From JAJDAT01 sp964570665 (GTDB lineage Bacteria; Nitrospinota; Nitrospinia; Nitrospinales; JAJDAT01): 64,000 nt of DNA. A program made the position numbers and the translations under genes. Under the pieces are notes generated by a model. It worked only from the letters and a program-made list of their open reading frames with translations. It did not search any database and was not told the origin of the DNA. Each line of letters starts with the position of its first letter. Positions within the stretch are counted from its first letter, which is position 1. Location of the stretch: the NCBI GenBank assembly GCA_964570665.1, contig CAZMZH010000001.1:1-64000 (forward strand), read 5' to 3'. Positions 52,609-62,644 of this stretch are shown here, in pieces.

Positions 52609-52756
52609 GCCAGTTTTCTACTTTTTTGGATAAAAAAAATACTGATAACATTTATCTAGACTATCCATAATTTTTTTGGTATTTAGATTAAAAAACATAG
52701 TGCACCTGATTATTCTTTAATCTTTTAAGTCACTCATCTCTTATCAAATTGCAATT

Positions 52757-55003
52757 ATGATAGATTCCTTAACTTATATTAAAAAAAAAATACTTACTGC
52801 TTACCAAACATTAAAAAACACACAATACTCAAGGTTTGTAAATGTTGTATTTTTAAAATCATCAATAATTAGTTTCTTTAGCCTTATTCGGCTATTCAAT
52901 CAAAAATTCATATTTGAATTAACTAAACCGCTAAAACCAATCCCCATAAATAGCATGGGAACTTTGAGAGCTAAAACTTATAATCTCATAGGCTTCCTAG
53001 TTGACCACTCCGAAGAATCTTCAGATGAACAACCTATAAAAAAAAAGCTTCGAGATTGGTTTTCAAAAATCGTTAATTATTCAATCATTCTCTCAATAAT
53101 TTGTATTTTGTTAGAACTTGTCTTTGACTTAAATTACTCAAATCTTGAAAAGTTTATACTCATGATATTTTCATTTGAGTACTTCATTAAATTTTTAAGC
53201 TTCGGAAAATCCTATTGGAAAGGATGTAAAGGAATTATAGATGCCATAGCCACATTTCCCTCACTATTAACATTTTTATTTGAGGCTAATCTTACTTGGG
53301 TTCGCTTCGTTCGATTAACCAGATTTGCAAGAATATTTAAATTATTAAATGTAGTCGGAGGAAAACCAATTGATTTCTTAAATTCCTTATTTAAAGAGCA
53401 TAAAACTGTAATATCTCAACTACATGTTGAAATCAAATTAATAGTGGGTTCATTAGGACTACTTCTATTTGTTGCATGGGGACAAATTATGGATTCATGC
53501 AACAAAGTTGAGAGCCTTACAGCTTTAATTATTACCATAAAAATATTTTTGAATATTTCTAATAGTACGGAATGTCTTCAGTCCGATCCATCTGGATTCT
53601 TCAACTTCGTTGGAATTATTTACCTTGGCATTTTTGCGAGTATTTTAGCCGCAATTTTCATTGAAGTAATTCAAGTAAAGAAAAAATATCGGAATCAACT
53701 TTTTTTTAATAATCATATAACTCTGATTTACAACTCAAGTTATACATCTGAATTAATTGATGAGTTTGAATCGGCAAAAGTTAATAAATTAGTCTTATTT
53801 GGAGAAAAAAGCCTAAAGGAAATTTGCGAAGAAAAAGACCTTTTTTATTATGAAGGCGAAATTACAAGCTTAAAAGAACTAGCAAATATAAATATTAATA
53901 AAGCAAAAACTTTATTAATTTCAAATTTAGCTGATTTACTTGAACGAAAGGAAAAAGATTCCATCGGAAGCCTGTCGACACTCCAAAATATTAAATTTGT
54001 ATTGGAATCGATAAAAAATGAAAATCCAGAAATAGAAATCTTATTTGATTATGCAGAATTGCAACCTCAACATTTAACTTATATAGAAGATTTGAGCTGC
54101 GCAGAAAAATTCAATTCGCAAATTTTTAAAAACTTTTTAATACTCCTTCATATTTCTTTAAATGAAAACCAAAGAAAATTATTTGACCAAACCATATTTT
54201 CTGTGAATACACAGATAGTAGAACTAGATAAAGAACCTTACAAAAAATTAGCGCTTGATGAGAATCAAGTAATCAACTTAAAAAAAGAAGGAATTCATAT
54301 TGAATTAAACAATTACTTCATCGATTTATTTATTGAAAATAAATTTTTAATTTTATCAGATGAAAAAAGATATAACGAGATAATCAAAAACTATGGGGAT
54401 AAATTCAACTGGGAACCAATATTTTCACCCATAGAAAATTTTGATGAGGAAACGATCAAAACGTTTTTAAGGAACAATAATTCATCCTATATTATAGTTT
54501 TAGCCGACAGTTCATTTAAAGATCAAAATGAAAAAGACATGGCTTCAATTGCTACTTGTAATCAAATTAGTGAATTATTAAAAAAAGAGGGTTTAGAAGA
54601 TCAAGTTCAAGTATTCGTTGAAATCCTTGAAGATTTTAATGAAGACATATTACAAAACGTTTTAAGTAAAAACGGAAACTCAAAAGTTTTTAACACCTAT
54701 AATCCAGAAAAACATTTAGCAGCTCTCTTGATTAAGGCGGCATTGTATCCAGGTTTTATTTCAATTTGTAAACATTTTATAGAAAACAATATGGGCTTTT
54801 TAAAGTTAATTAATCATAGCAATTTTATAAAAAATAAAGATTACTCTTTAAATGAACTCACCAAATTTTCTTCAAATTTAAAACAGTTTTTTGGTATCTA
54901 TAGCAATATAGAAAAAGTTATAAAAACTGATTTTATTTTAAGTCAAGATATCCCAATCGAAGAAACTGATGAAATCGTTGTTATAGAATTAAAAAACTCT
55001 TAA
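52757..55003 (+). CDS. Voltage-sensor channel-like protein with RCK-like cytoplasmic region
   Basis: Six TM segments can be placed: S1 about 107-127, S2 133-150, S3 158-175, S4 179-197, S5 225-245, S6 283-306. S4 ('WVRFVRLTRFARIFKLL') has basic residues every third position, and S3 ('IIDAIATFPSLL') matches the Kv pattern. The pore segment (about 253-275, 'LIITIKIFLNISNSTE') lacks the TVGYG filter, so K+ selectivity is not expected. The 440-residue C-terminus begins with a Rossmann-like strand ('HITLIYNSSYTSELIDEF') as in RCK or CASTOR/Pollux-type regulators. The gene is far more AT-rich than its neighbours. Confidence 0.72.
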   Translation: MIDSLTYIKKKILTAYQTLKNTQYSRFVNVVFLKSSIISFFSLIRLFNQKFIFELTKPLKPIPINSMGTLRAKTYNLIGFLVDHSEESSDEQPIKKKLRDWFSKIVNYSIILSIICILLELVFDLNYSNLEKFILMIFSFEYFIKFLSFGKSYWKGCKGIIDAIATFPSLLTFLFEANLTWVRFVRLTRFARIFKLLNVVGGKPIDFLNSLFKEHKTVISQLHVEIKLIVGSLGLLLFVAWGQIMDSCNKVESLTALIITIKIFLNISNSTECLQSDPSGFFNFVGIIYLGIFASILAAIFIEVIQVKKKYRNQLFFNNHITLIYNSSYTSELIDEFESAKVNKLVLFGEKSLKEICEEKDLFYYEGEITSLKELANININKAKTLLISNLADLLERKEKDSIGSLSTLQNIKFVLESIKNENPEIEILFDYAELQPQHLTYIEDLSCAEKFNSQIFKNFLILLHISLNENQRKLFDQTIFSVNTQIVELDKEPYKKLALDENQVINLKKEGIHIELNNYFIDLFIENKFLILSDEKRYNEIIKNYGDKFNWEPIFSPIENFDEETIKTFLRNNNSSYIIVLADSSFKDQNEKDMASIATCNQISELLKKEGLEDQVQVFVEILEDFNEDILQNVLSKNGNSKVFNTYNPEKHLAALLIKAALYPGFISICKHFIENNMGFLKLINHSNFIKNKDYSLNELTKFSSNLKQFFGIYSNIEKVIKTDFILSQDIPIEETDEIVVIELKNS

Positions 55004-55172
55004 ACACAAAATTCATTTTTTGATAATCAAACAATGCACCAGTTTTTAATTCTATCAAAAACATTTAATAAAAAAAATTCCTTAACTTTCATGCCCTTGA
55101 CAGACTTTAAGTCTGAACGTAGACTAATCCCAAAGAGGTTTCGAATAAATATCATCACATAAGGAGAAATTT

Positions 55173-56126
55173 TTGGACACGCAAGATGTTGAAAAACAAA
55201 CGGTAACGATTAAAGGGATCGAGCTGGCTTTAAGCGCCCCCGTCTCGGGAAATTATGAATGGATTGGTCAGGATGAAGTTCTTTCGCAAGTTTTGGCCTG
55301 CTGGTTGGTCGTCGCCAAGGAAGATATGCCCCTTTCTCCAAGGATCGTTGGCATGCCCGGTATAGGGAAAACCACACTGGCAATGGTTGCGGCTATGAAA
55401 CGCAATCAACCTTTATACATCTTTCAATGCACCAGCGACACCCGGCCGGAAGACCTTTTAATCACGCCTGTTTTGGCGGAATCGGGAAAAATTTCCTATC
55501 ACGCTTCTCCATTAGTGAGCGCCATGCTAACCGGAGGCATTTGCGTTTTGGACGAAGGCAACCGAATGAACGAAAAGAGCTGGGCGTCTCTCGCTCCCCT
55601 ATTGGATCACCGAAGATACGTTGAGTCTATTGTGGCGGGAATCATGATTTCAGCGAAACCTGAGTTCCGCGCTTGTGTCACCATGAACGAAGACGAATCC
55701 ACTTTTGAAATCCCCGATTATATTCTTTCGCGATTGCAACCGACGTTAAAACTCAGCTCGCCCAACAAACAAGACGAATTAGCGATCTTAAAATATCATC
55801 TACCGTTTGCCGAAAACGATATGCTGAACCTAACCGTTGATTTTCTGCAAAGAGCGCATCAACTAGATTTAGACTTTTCGCCGCGCGACGGAATTCATAT
55901 CCTGCAATACGCGATAAAAAGACTCGCTCAGAATCCGAATCATCCTCTTTCTAAAGACGCAGTCTGGCACGAAGCAATCTCTAATGTATTGGGAGAAGAA
56001 GCGCTGGATTTAGATAACCTCGCAGAAAGTAAAAGACGGGCGCTTGGCGGACAACAACTTCCTATGGGATTGAGCGATTTCTTCTTTGCCGACGGCAGTC
56101 CGTTACATCCAGACTCCGATAATTAA
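55173..56126 (+). CDS. MoxR-family AAA+ ATPase
   Basis: The TTG start at 55173 has AAGGAG 7 bases upstream. Walker A 'GMPGIGKTTL' (about 60-69) and Walker B 'CVLDEGNRMN', plus sensor 1 'RACVTMNEDES' and 'EIPDYILSRLQPTL', identify a MoxR AAA+ ATPase. MoxR proteins usually act as chaperones that insert metal or activate a partner containing a von Willebrand A domain. No such partner is next to it; a TraB/EreA-like gene follows after 15 bases instead. Confidence 0.9.
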   Translation: MDTQDVEKQTVTIKGIELALSAPVSGNYEWIGQDEVLSQVLACWLVVAKEDMPLSPRIVGMPGIGKTTLAMVAAMKRNQPLYIFQCTSDTRPEDLLITPVLAESGKISYHASPLVSAMLTGGICVLDEGNRMNEKSWASLAPLLDHRRYVESIVAGIMISAKPEFRACVTMNEDESTFEIPDYILSRLQPTLKLSSPNKQDELAILKYHLPFAENDMLNLTVDFLQRAHQLDLDFSPRDGIHILQYAIKRLAQNPNHPLSKDAVWHEAISNVLGEEALDLDNLAESKRRALGGQQLPMGLSDFFFADGSPLHPDSDN

Positions 56127-56141
56127 AGCGGAGACGATTCT

Positions 56142-57980
56142 TTGACAACCAAGACCGAAGATATTTTTCAACTGAGTTCCCGTATAAAAATCCTCCCAAC
56201 CGTTCATGGAAGCGGCGATTTTGCGCGAACAATTCGGCAAAAACTTTTAGAAGTTTCCCCTGACTGCCTCGCCGTTTGTTTACCAGAGGCTTTTCAACCG
56301 CTAGTGGAAGAAGGCATCGACAAACTTCCCTATATATCGCTGGTAAGTTCAACCGAACCAGACGGATCGTTTAACTATGTTCCCATCGATCCTTGCCAAT
56401 CTGTCATAACGGCTCTGCGCGTTGCAATGCAAGAAGGAATTCCAAGAAAATTTATCGATTGGGACACATCGACTTTTGAAACTCGAAAAAACATTTTTCC
56501 GGACACCTTTGCGCTACGTAATTTATCTTATGAAAAATTTGCAACCGCGTTGTTGCCAACCGTAAAAAAACCGGCTCCCGACAGCTTTCACGATAAACGC
56601 ATTCGGTGGATGGCGTATCAAATTCATAAGTTGGAATTGGACTACTCAAACATTGCTTTGGTATGCTCCATACTCGATTGGCCATGGATTAAAGAAGCAT
56701 ACGACGCTAACCTGCCTTATCCCCAAGGCGAAGAAAAATGTAATCTACCCAGTTTATTTGGTCTGGAAACCAACACCCTGTTTTTCGCGTTGTCAGAAAT
56801 TCCTTATGTGACCCATCTTTATGAAAAAAAACGACAAGAACTAAGACCCGACCGCGAAGCGGCGCTGGATGGGGTCAAAGAAATTTTGTTAAAAGCCAGA
56901 GATCTTTTCACCAAAAAACACAAAGTCAAATACCACAATCTAACGCCTCAAACCTTTCAGATCTTTTTGCAGTATGTGCGCAATCTTTCTTTAATGGAAA
57001 ACCGGCTCACGCCAGACCTTTACACACTGGCCAACACAGCCAAACAAGTTGGCGGCGACAGCTTTGCCGTGTGCGTTGTCGAAGCGGCTAGAGATTATCC
57101 GTTTCAAGAAGAATATAAAAAGGATTGGGATACATTGGCGTTGGGAATCGACCAAGCGTTGTTGGACGACAAAGTCGTAAAAATGAAAAATCGACTCTCA
57201 GAATTTCAAGTGGAATGGAAAAACATCGATCTCAAAAAAGACCCCGACGCCGATCGACAAAAGGAATGGAAATATAATTGGAATCCACACGGCCAATGTT
57301 CATGGCCGCCAGAAGACGATCAGATCGAAAGTCTCAACACCCACGTTCGAGAACAATCCAAACTTTTATTGAGTTCCGATCTTGCCCGCACAGAAAAATT
57401 CACTTCCTCGGTTAAAGACGGGCTAGATATAAGAGAAACGATTCGCAATTGGCATACCGGCGATATTTATGTCAAAGAAATTCCGCCATCGCGGGGTCGT
57501 ATTGAAATCGTAGTTCTACTGTTTGAAGTAGAACCCGATCCTGCTAAGTTTTCCTGGAGGCAAACCTGGTACGCAGAGCACCTTGAAGAATCCACGCTAT
57601 GCTTTTTCGCGACGCCTTATGAAGAAACTTTGATAGGCCCAGGCATCGCGCAAGCAAATTATGGCGGCTGTATGCTCATGTATCCACCGCGCCCCATTCC
57701 AAATATTTGGGAGGACCGACGCCTTAAGCATTCTGCAACCTTGGACGAACGATTATTAGAAGCCGCGTTTTTTCATTCCAGAGAAAAGCACGTAACCGTC
57801 GCTTCGCCCGGACCGCCAACGGCAAAATGGAGACTACTGGCGAAACGTTATAAAAAAAGGATCATACACATCCCGCTAAGCCGATTCTCCAATCAAACCA
57901 TAGAAAAGGTTCGGCGGTTTCACGTATTGAACGGAAAAGAAATCCGAAGCTTCGCTTCGCGCTTTATCGAAGATATTTAA
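56142..57980 (+). CDS. TraB/EreA-like protein partner of MoxR
   Basis: A 612-residue protein starting at TTG with GGAG upstream, 15 bases after the MoxR gene. The N-terminus 'ILPTVHGSGDFARTIRQK' followed by 'VSPDCLAVCLPEAF' has the pattern of TraB/EreA/ChaN-type folds (small-residue plus His strand, then P-D-x-hydrophobic strand ending in Glu). The remaining 500 residues show no recognised domain; the C-terminal 200 look alpha/beta. No TM or signal. DUF5682 proteins with a similar N-terminus accompany MoxR and VWA genes in other bacteria; membership here is unproven. Confidence 0.55.
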   Translation: MTTKTEDIFQLSSRIKILPTVHGSGDFARTIRQKLLEVSPDCLAVCLPEAFQPLVEEGIDKLPYISLVSSTEPDGSFNYVPIDPCQSVITALRVAMQEGIPRKFIDWDTSTFETRKNIFPDTFALRNLSYEKFATALLPTVKKPAPDSFHDKRIRWMAYQIHKLELDYSNIALVCSILDWPWIKEAYDANLPYPQGEEKCNLPSLFGLETNTLFFALSEIPYVTHLYEKKRQELRPDREAALDGVKEILLKARDLFTKKHKVKYHNLTPQTFQIFLQYVRNLSLMENRLTPDLYTLANTAKQVGGDSFAVCVVEAARDYPFQEEYKKDWDTLALGIDQALLDDKVVKMKNRLSEFQVEWKNIDLKKDPDADRQKEWKYNWNPHGQCSWPPEDDQIESLNTHVREQSKLLLSSDLARTEKFTSSVKDGLDIRETIRNWHTGDIYVKEIPPSRGRIEIVVLLFEVEPDPAKFSWRQTWYAEHLEESTLCFFATPYEETLIGPGIAQANYGGCMLMYPPRPIPNIWEDRRLKHSATLDERLLEAAFFHSREKHVTVASPGPPTAKWRLLAKRYKKRIIHIPLSRFSNQTIEKVRRFHVLNGKEIRSFASRFIEDI

Positions 57981-58326
57981 TTATTCGGATGGGATAAAAT
58001 AAAAAATTAAAACCTTAAATAATGTCACATTGAGGCGAGAGCCTGGCCTGAGCTTGTCGAAGGCAAGTGCGACCACCTTTAATTTACGCAAAGGCTCCTC
58101 GAAAAAACTAGAATTGCAAAACCATGACTGCGCGTCATCCTAAAGAGATCGCCATTGATGAGCTTGTGCTGAGCGCAGCCGAAGTAGTGAAAGACCCAGG
58201 TTAAGTTTTCAACATTCGAGTACGAGCTACAGCAAACCATTCCGCGCGTCATCCCGAGCTTGTCGAGGGATCTCGCCTTGGACTTTTTTCTTCATTAGCT
58301 CTTAAAAATCAGCGCCACTTATAACT
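57981..58326. repeat. Gap filled with dispersed repeat fragments
   Basis: The 346-base gap holds CCTGAGCTTGTCGAAGG, two copies of GCGCGTCATCC, GAGCTTGTGCTGAGCGCAGC, and a block ending GAGCTTGTCGAGGGATCTC (58244-58275). The block ACTAGAATTGcAAAAcCA...GTCATCC at 58105-58152 matches copy A at 18469-18525. Such repeats are common intergenic elements without coding role. Confidence 0.65.
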
Positions 58327-58704
58327 ATGGGATTATTCGACATATTCAAAAAGTTTGGCGGAGAAACAGAAAAACCTCCTCCACCACAAAAAACGTCTTT
58401 AGAACTATTGGAAATCGAACTACAAGGAAATATGGATCAATTCAATCGGTTTCATAAAGAAGTAGAAATCGGTTTAGGGAAAGCCGAATATTTCAAAACG
58501 GAAGTTTGGGATCACTTTAAAGAAGAGCTGGCAGAACCACAAAAGCAGGCATTTGAAAATGCCTATGAATTGATTCAGAAAATGAACGAAGAGTTGAGCC
58601 TTTTAGAGGTCGAAAAAAACGGCTACATCAAAGGCAACATCTCCCGCGAATCCAAAGACGATGGAAAAGCTATTTTAAAAAAGGCGTTAAATAAAATCCA
58701 TTAG
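58327..58704 (+). CDS. Helical protein of unknown function
   Basis: A 125-residue acidic, mostly helical protein beginning 'MGLFDIFKKFGGETEKPPPP'. No cysteine pairs, signal or TM are visible. No family recognised. It is convergent with the minus-strand 58715 gene (10-bp gap) and sits just after the repeat block. Confidence 0.65.
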   Translation: MGLFDIFKKFGGETEKPPPPQKTSLELLEIELQGNMDQFNRFHKEVEIGLGKAEYFKTEVWDHFKEELAEPQKQAFENAYELIQKMNEELSLLEVEKNGYIKGNISRESKDDGKAILKKALNKIH

Positions 58705-58714
58705 AGTTAGTCCA

Positions 58715-59476
58715 TTATCCTCCATCTAAGGTTTTATTTTTCCAAAGGGATAATTGGGAGCTTGTATTAAACCCAATAAACCCTTTTTCTTTTTTCAGAA
58801 ATTTTTCATCCTCTTTATTTTTAAATGATAATTTCTGACTTTTATTAGAATTTTTATTTTTTTTCGTTTTATCTCGAAACTCAGGTTTTTGACCTCTATA
58901 TATTACTGGCTTAGGGCCAAATTTTCCAAGCTCTTCAAGTGTCATATAAATATCATCCGTATTCTGAGCCGCATAAATTCTTAATTGAAAGTCAATAAGG
59001 TCAAATTTATCCTTGTTCACATAAAACATTAAATCTCTATTTAAAGTTTCATTTGGCCGAATAGAATTATCGCTAAACGTCAGTCCTGAAGAAATTAATG
59101 AGAAATTAGCAGATTCAAACCCTTGTGATAAATTACTCTCCCTTCCATTTTTAAATATTTTCTCAAGTAGTTTTAAAAACTCATTTGAACTTTTTCTTTT
59201 AACCACTGTTTTGCTACCAAAAACGATATAATAACTTTTTAAAAGAAATAGTTCCTTTTGCCCACGATTTTCAAGCTTTAATTTGGCTAATATTGCCAAA
59301 GAGTTTCCATCTTTTCCAACCTTTTGCAATTCAATTTTTGGGGTAAGGTTGGCAGATAAATCTTTTAATTCTAACTGAAAATAAAAAGTATAAACTGCCC
59401 ACATTCCGGCCATCAAAATTCCTAAAAGTTGCATCCATTTAAGCGATCCGTCTACTATTTTTGACGATCTACTCAT
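58715..59476 (-). CDS. Membrane-anchored protein of unknown function
   Basis: One TM near the N-terminus (about 15-33, 'WMQLLGILMAGMWAVYTFYF') is followed by a beta-rich domain of about 130 residues ('AILAKLKLENRGQKELFLLK') and a Lys-rich C-terminal tail. AAGGA precedes the ATG. It lies downstream of the lipoprotein pair on the same strand but beyond the hairpin at 59587, so it may have a separate promoter. Confidence 0.7.
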   Translation of the reverse strand: MSRSSKIVDGSLKWMQLLGILMAGMWAVYTFYFQLELKDLSANLTPKIELQKVGKDGNSLAILAKLKLENRGQKELFLLKSYYIVFGSKTVVKRKSSNEFLKLLEKIFKNGRESNLSQGFESANFSLISSGLTFSDNSIRPNETLNRDLMFYVNKDKFDLIDFQLRIYAAQNTDDIYMTLEELGKFGPKPVIYRGQKPEFRDKTKKNKNSNKSQKLSFKNKEDEKFLKKEKGFIGFNTSSQLSLWKNKTLDGG

Positions 59477-59586
59477 AATTTGTCCTTCAAACTTTAAAAG
59501 TTCGTAGAATATAATTTTATGAATACAATAGAGCTATTCAGCCCAATGGCGTCTTTTATAGGAAGGAATATTCTGCAACACTAAGA

Positions 59587-59612
59587 AAACGGCGGTAAAA
59601 ATACCGCCGTTT
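59587..59612 (-). terminator. Perfect 11-bp hairpin after the lipoprotein pair
   Basis: AAACGGCGGTA and its exact complement TACCGCCGTTT enclose a 4-base loop. It lies 45 bases after the stop of the 995-residue lipoprotein gene. The stem ends in an A/T pair run, but no long T-run follows, so it could also be a transcript-stabilising hairpin. Confidence 0.65.
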
Positions 59613-59656
59613 CAAATGAACTTGAAGAAGAAAAAAGACTAGTTATTCACGGGCAA

Positions 59657-62644
59657 CTATGGCTTCTTCGGCTTCTCCTCCGGCTTAATAGACTCACTAA
59701 GTACGGTTACTTGAGTATTGAATTGAGCGACGTTCGACATTCTTCGTTGATTGTGTTTCGCAACAAAATCATGAACGTTTTGCGATAGGGAAGCGATAGC
59801 TTTAGTTTTGATCTCTGCCTGATTGTTAATTGGTTTCCTATCGGATTTTTGAATCGCTTTTTTCGCTCGGTTATAAAAACTATTTACAGCATTTAAACGC
59901 GTAATAAAATCATTTGCAGGGTTTAGGTTATTTTCTTTAGTCGGTGTTAGTGGGGCTTTTTTGGTCTTCTCTTTATACTCCTCATCACGGGCTGCAACAT
60001 CAAGTTCCTTTTCAAGAGCCTCAATGATATTAACCTTATCAGCGTGGGATTTAAATAATTCCTTCCAACCCGTTTTAATAAAATCTTCCAGCCCCTCTTC
60101 TTTGCCCTCATTACCGGAAATCCCTTTGACCAAAGCGATTAAGTCTTCCTGAGCTTTCTTTTTAAATATCTTCTCAAACTTGTTCAATTGGCGCTTCAGA
60201 AGAGGTTCAGGTTTAGCGAATTCATTTCCCGAAGCATCTGTACCTCGTATAGAAGAAGTCATGTCCGCTCCCAAAGCGCCTCCAGCGCCAAAAAGAGCCA
60301 GATTTTTAGCGGACTTTATAATATCCTTGGGATCGGCCGACATATTCTTGACCGTCCAGTTGCCAATGTCATCCTTCATCAAAACGTAATTGGTATTGCC
60401 TGCGGCAGAGAGTTGGATGCGGTTAATACTCTGCCAAAACTGTTTGTCTATTTCTTGCTGAGTCTTAACCTTATTATCGCCCACTGCCGTACCCAATAAA
60501 GGAATACTTCTCATTCCAAATTTAGTGAGCAGGTTTTCCCACACGGTAGCTCCATCCTCTTGTAGACTGGTCGATGGAAAGCTGGTTCTTAAATAAGCCG
60601 AAGCCGGGCGCAACCTCACCATACCAGCCCGCACTTCTTCAGCAGATTTAATGGCTTTCTTTAAATTTTTAACTTCTGGCTTATCTTCCCCTTTATCTCG
60701 GATTTGCGCTATCAATTCGTAACGCAAACTCTTAATAAACTCATCTAACACTTGTTTGCTATTTTGAGCTTTATCTCCACCCTTAAGAGAAATTTTATTC
60801 CCGGCCAAATCTAAACCTTGTTGTCGAGATAGCGCTTCAAGAGACTGAGCTCCGCTTTGCCTCTGATCATAACCCCATTGCTTTTGAAGTTCGTCTACCT
60901 GTACCGTGATAGAGTTTCCCACTGCCTGTAATACTTGAATATAACTTGAGATCTTATTATCTTTTCCAAATAAAGTCGCGTTATTTCCAATAACCAAAAC
61001 CTTTTGCGCAAACCGCGCAAGCGCATCAAATAGGAGGTGACGGGCCCTATCCTTTTCTGCTAAAGAAGTATTCCTTTCGGTCGTATTTAAAAACCGCTCA
61101 ATTAATTGGTCTAAACCGGCATCCAATCTGCCGCCGCCTAAACTACCCGAGACTTTACCTAACAGCGTTTTTGCAGATTCTGCCGCCGCTTTAATAGCAG
61201 GTCTACTTCTTATTGGTCCCTTCGCAATCCCAAAACGGCTTCTCCATTGATCTTTATTGGCGCTCTTGGTAAACATTTCATCTGCTAAAAGTAGCGTTTG
61301 AGCAACCTCAAAAGGAGAGTTTTTAATTTGTTCAATTAAAGCATCCATAAATGCATCAACCTTTTTAGGATAATTTTTCTTAATGGCAAAAGTTTTCTTC
61401 CACGAACCTCCTTCATTCTTTAAGCCAGGAACCGCTCTAAGATTCTCTTTAAGATCATTCCATAATAATCTAATAGATTTATCATCTTGCCCTTGATGAA
61501 GAGCCATTATTGTATATCGCGGCGACAATAATTTATTAATCAATGAAGGAACGTCTTCCAAAAATTCTTTATTATTTACGCTACTCTCACCCCTGCTCAG
61601 TTGGTTGGTGAGACGTAAAATACTTCTTAATAGGCTCTGAACCGTTTCGCGCGTTGTATTAAAGGATTGCGCTGCAGAATTCACATTTTGAATAAACTGA
61701 GATTTTTGAGATGAATCACCATCACCAAATAAAATATCCGCGTGATTTTTAATCAATAAATCGTTATCAGCCAAAGCCTTGAATTTGGATGTAGCGCTGG
61801 CGTGACTTTCGTCTTTAGAGTTAGCTAATCTATTTACCAACCCGTCAATTATTTTATCCTGCTCTAATAAAAGGAGATCGGTTAAGGGGCTTCCGATTTT
61901 ATCTTTTGACGAGTTTGATTCGATTGAATCCCGTAAAGCTTTATGCGCAGAAAAAATGCCTCCGATATCACGGAGATTTCTCTTGGGAGATAAGAAGCTT
62001 TCATATGCTTTGCGCAATTTTTCTACTTTTTCTTTAATATCATCCTTATCGATACCGTCTATATCTTCTAAACCAAAACGAGAATTAAAGTTTTTATCGC
62101 AGCAAATCTTGTCATAAGATTGCCAAACTTTTTGCAATTTATTACGTTGGCCTTGGTTGGGAGATAAAATAGAGTCATTAAGAAAGTAATCTGTAATGGA
62201 TTTTTTAACTATTAAAATATCTTCGGTAAGGATAGGATCCTGAAACTGGCGGTTATCATATAAACTTAAAATAGAATTTATCTGAGCCGCTTGTCCACTG
62301 CAAAACTTGTAACTACCATCAGGAATGATACCGCTTCGATAGTTTGGTTTTGCTCGGAAAACTGCCCATTTTGATAGACAACCATTACGTGCAACATCGG
62401 GTTTAGCATTATCCTCCGAGTTTGGAAATTCTCTTTTCTCCAACTTATTACGCAATTGGATCAATAATGGTTTTGCTCCAATAGCCATGACTGCTGTCTG
62501 TTGAGCTAGGACATCTTCGTTATTTGCAAGAGGTCCTTTGTAAACGTCTACATCAATTGTTAGAGCAGCACAACCATTTAAAACTAAAAAGAAAATAATG
62601 GATATACAAGTTTTCAGTTGTCGGTAGTTTTTAGAATAATTCAT
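59657..62644 (-). CDS. Large lipoprotein of unknown function
   Basis: A 995-residue protein with a lipobox ('FFLVLNGCAAL'), the following segment 'TIDVDVYKGPLANNEDVLAQ', and then long charged helical regions with no catalytic motif that I recognise. It starts in an ATGA overlap with the end of the upstream lipoprotein gene, so the two are translationally coupled. It probably sits on the inner face of the outer membrane. Function unknown; no TM beyond the signal. Confidence 0.7.
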   Translation of the reverse strand: MNYSKNYRQLKTCISIIFFLVLNGCAALTIDVDVYKGPLANNEDVLAQQTAVMAIGAKPLLIQLRNKLEKREFPNSEDNAKPDVARNGCLSKWAVFRAKPNYRSGIIPDGSYKFCSGQAAQINSILSLYDNRQFQDPILTEDILIVKKSITDYFLNDSILSPNQGQRNKLQKVWQSYDKICCDKNFNSRFGLEDIDGIDKDDIKEKVEKLRKAYESFLSPKRNLRDIGGIFSAHKALRDSIESNSSKDKIGSPLTDLLLLEQDKIIDGLVNRLANSKDESHASATSKFKALADNDLLIKNHADILFGDGDSSQKSQFIQNVNSAAQSFNTTRETVQSLLRSILRLTNQLSRGESSVNNKEFLEDVPSLINKLLSPRYTIMALHQGQDDKSIRLLWNDLKENLRAVPGLKNEGGSWKKTFAIKKNYPKKVDAFMDALIEQIKNSPFEVAQTLLLADEMFTKSANKDQWRSRFGIAKGPIRSRPAIKAAAESAKTLLGKVSGSLGGGRLDAGLDQLIERFLNTTERNTSLAEKDRARHLLFDALARFAQKVLVIGNNATLFGKDNKISSYIQVLQAVGNSITVQVDELQKQWGYDQRQSGAQSLEALSRQQGLDLAGNKISLKGGDKAQNSKQVLDEFIKSLRYELIAQIRDKGEDKPEVKNLKKAIKSAEEVRAGMVRLRPASAYLRTSFPSTSLQEDGATVWENLLTKFGMRSIPLLGTAVGDNKVKTQQEIDKQFWQSINRIQLSAAGNTNYVLMKDDIGNWTVKNMSADPKDIIKSAKNLALFGAGGALGADMTSSIRGTDASGNEFAKPEPLLKRQLNKFEKIFKKKAQEDLIALVKGISGNEGKEEGLEDFIKTGWKELFKSHADKVNIIEALEKELDVAARDEEYKEKTKKAPLTPTKENNLNPANDFITRLNAVNSFYNRAKKAIQKSDRKPINNQAEIKTKAIASLSQNVHDFVAKHNQRRMSNVAQFNTQVTVLSESIKPEEKPKKP

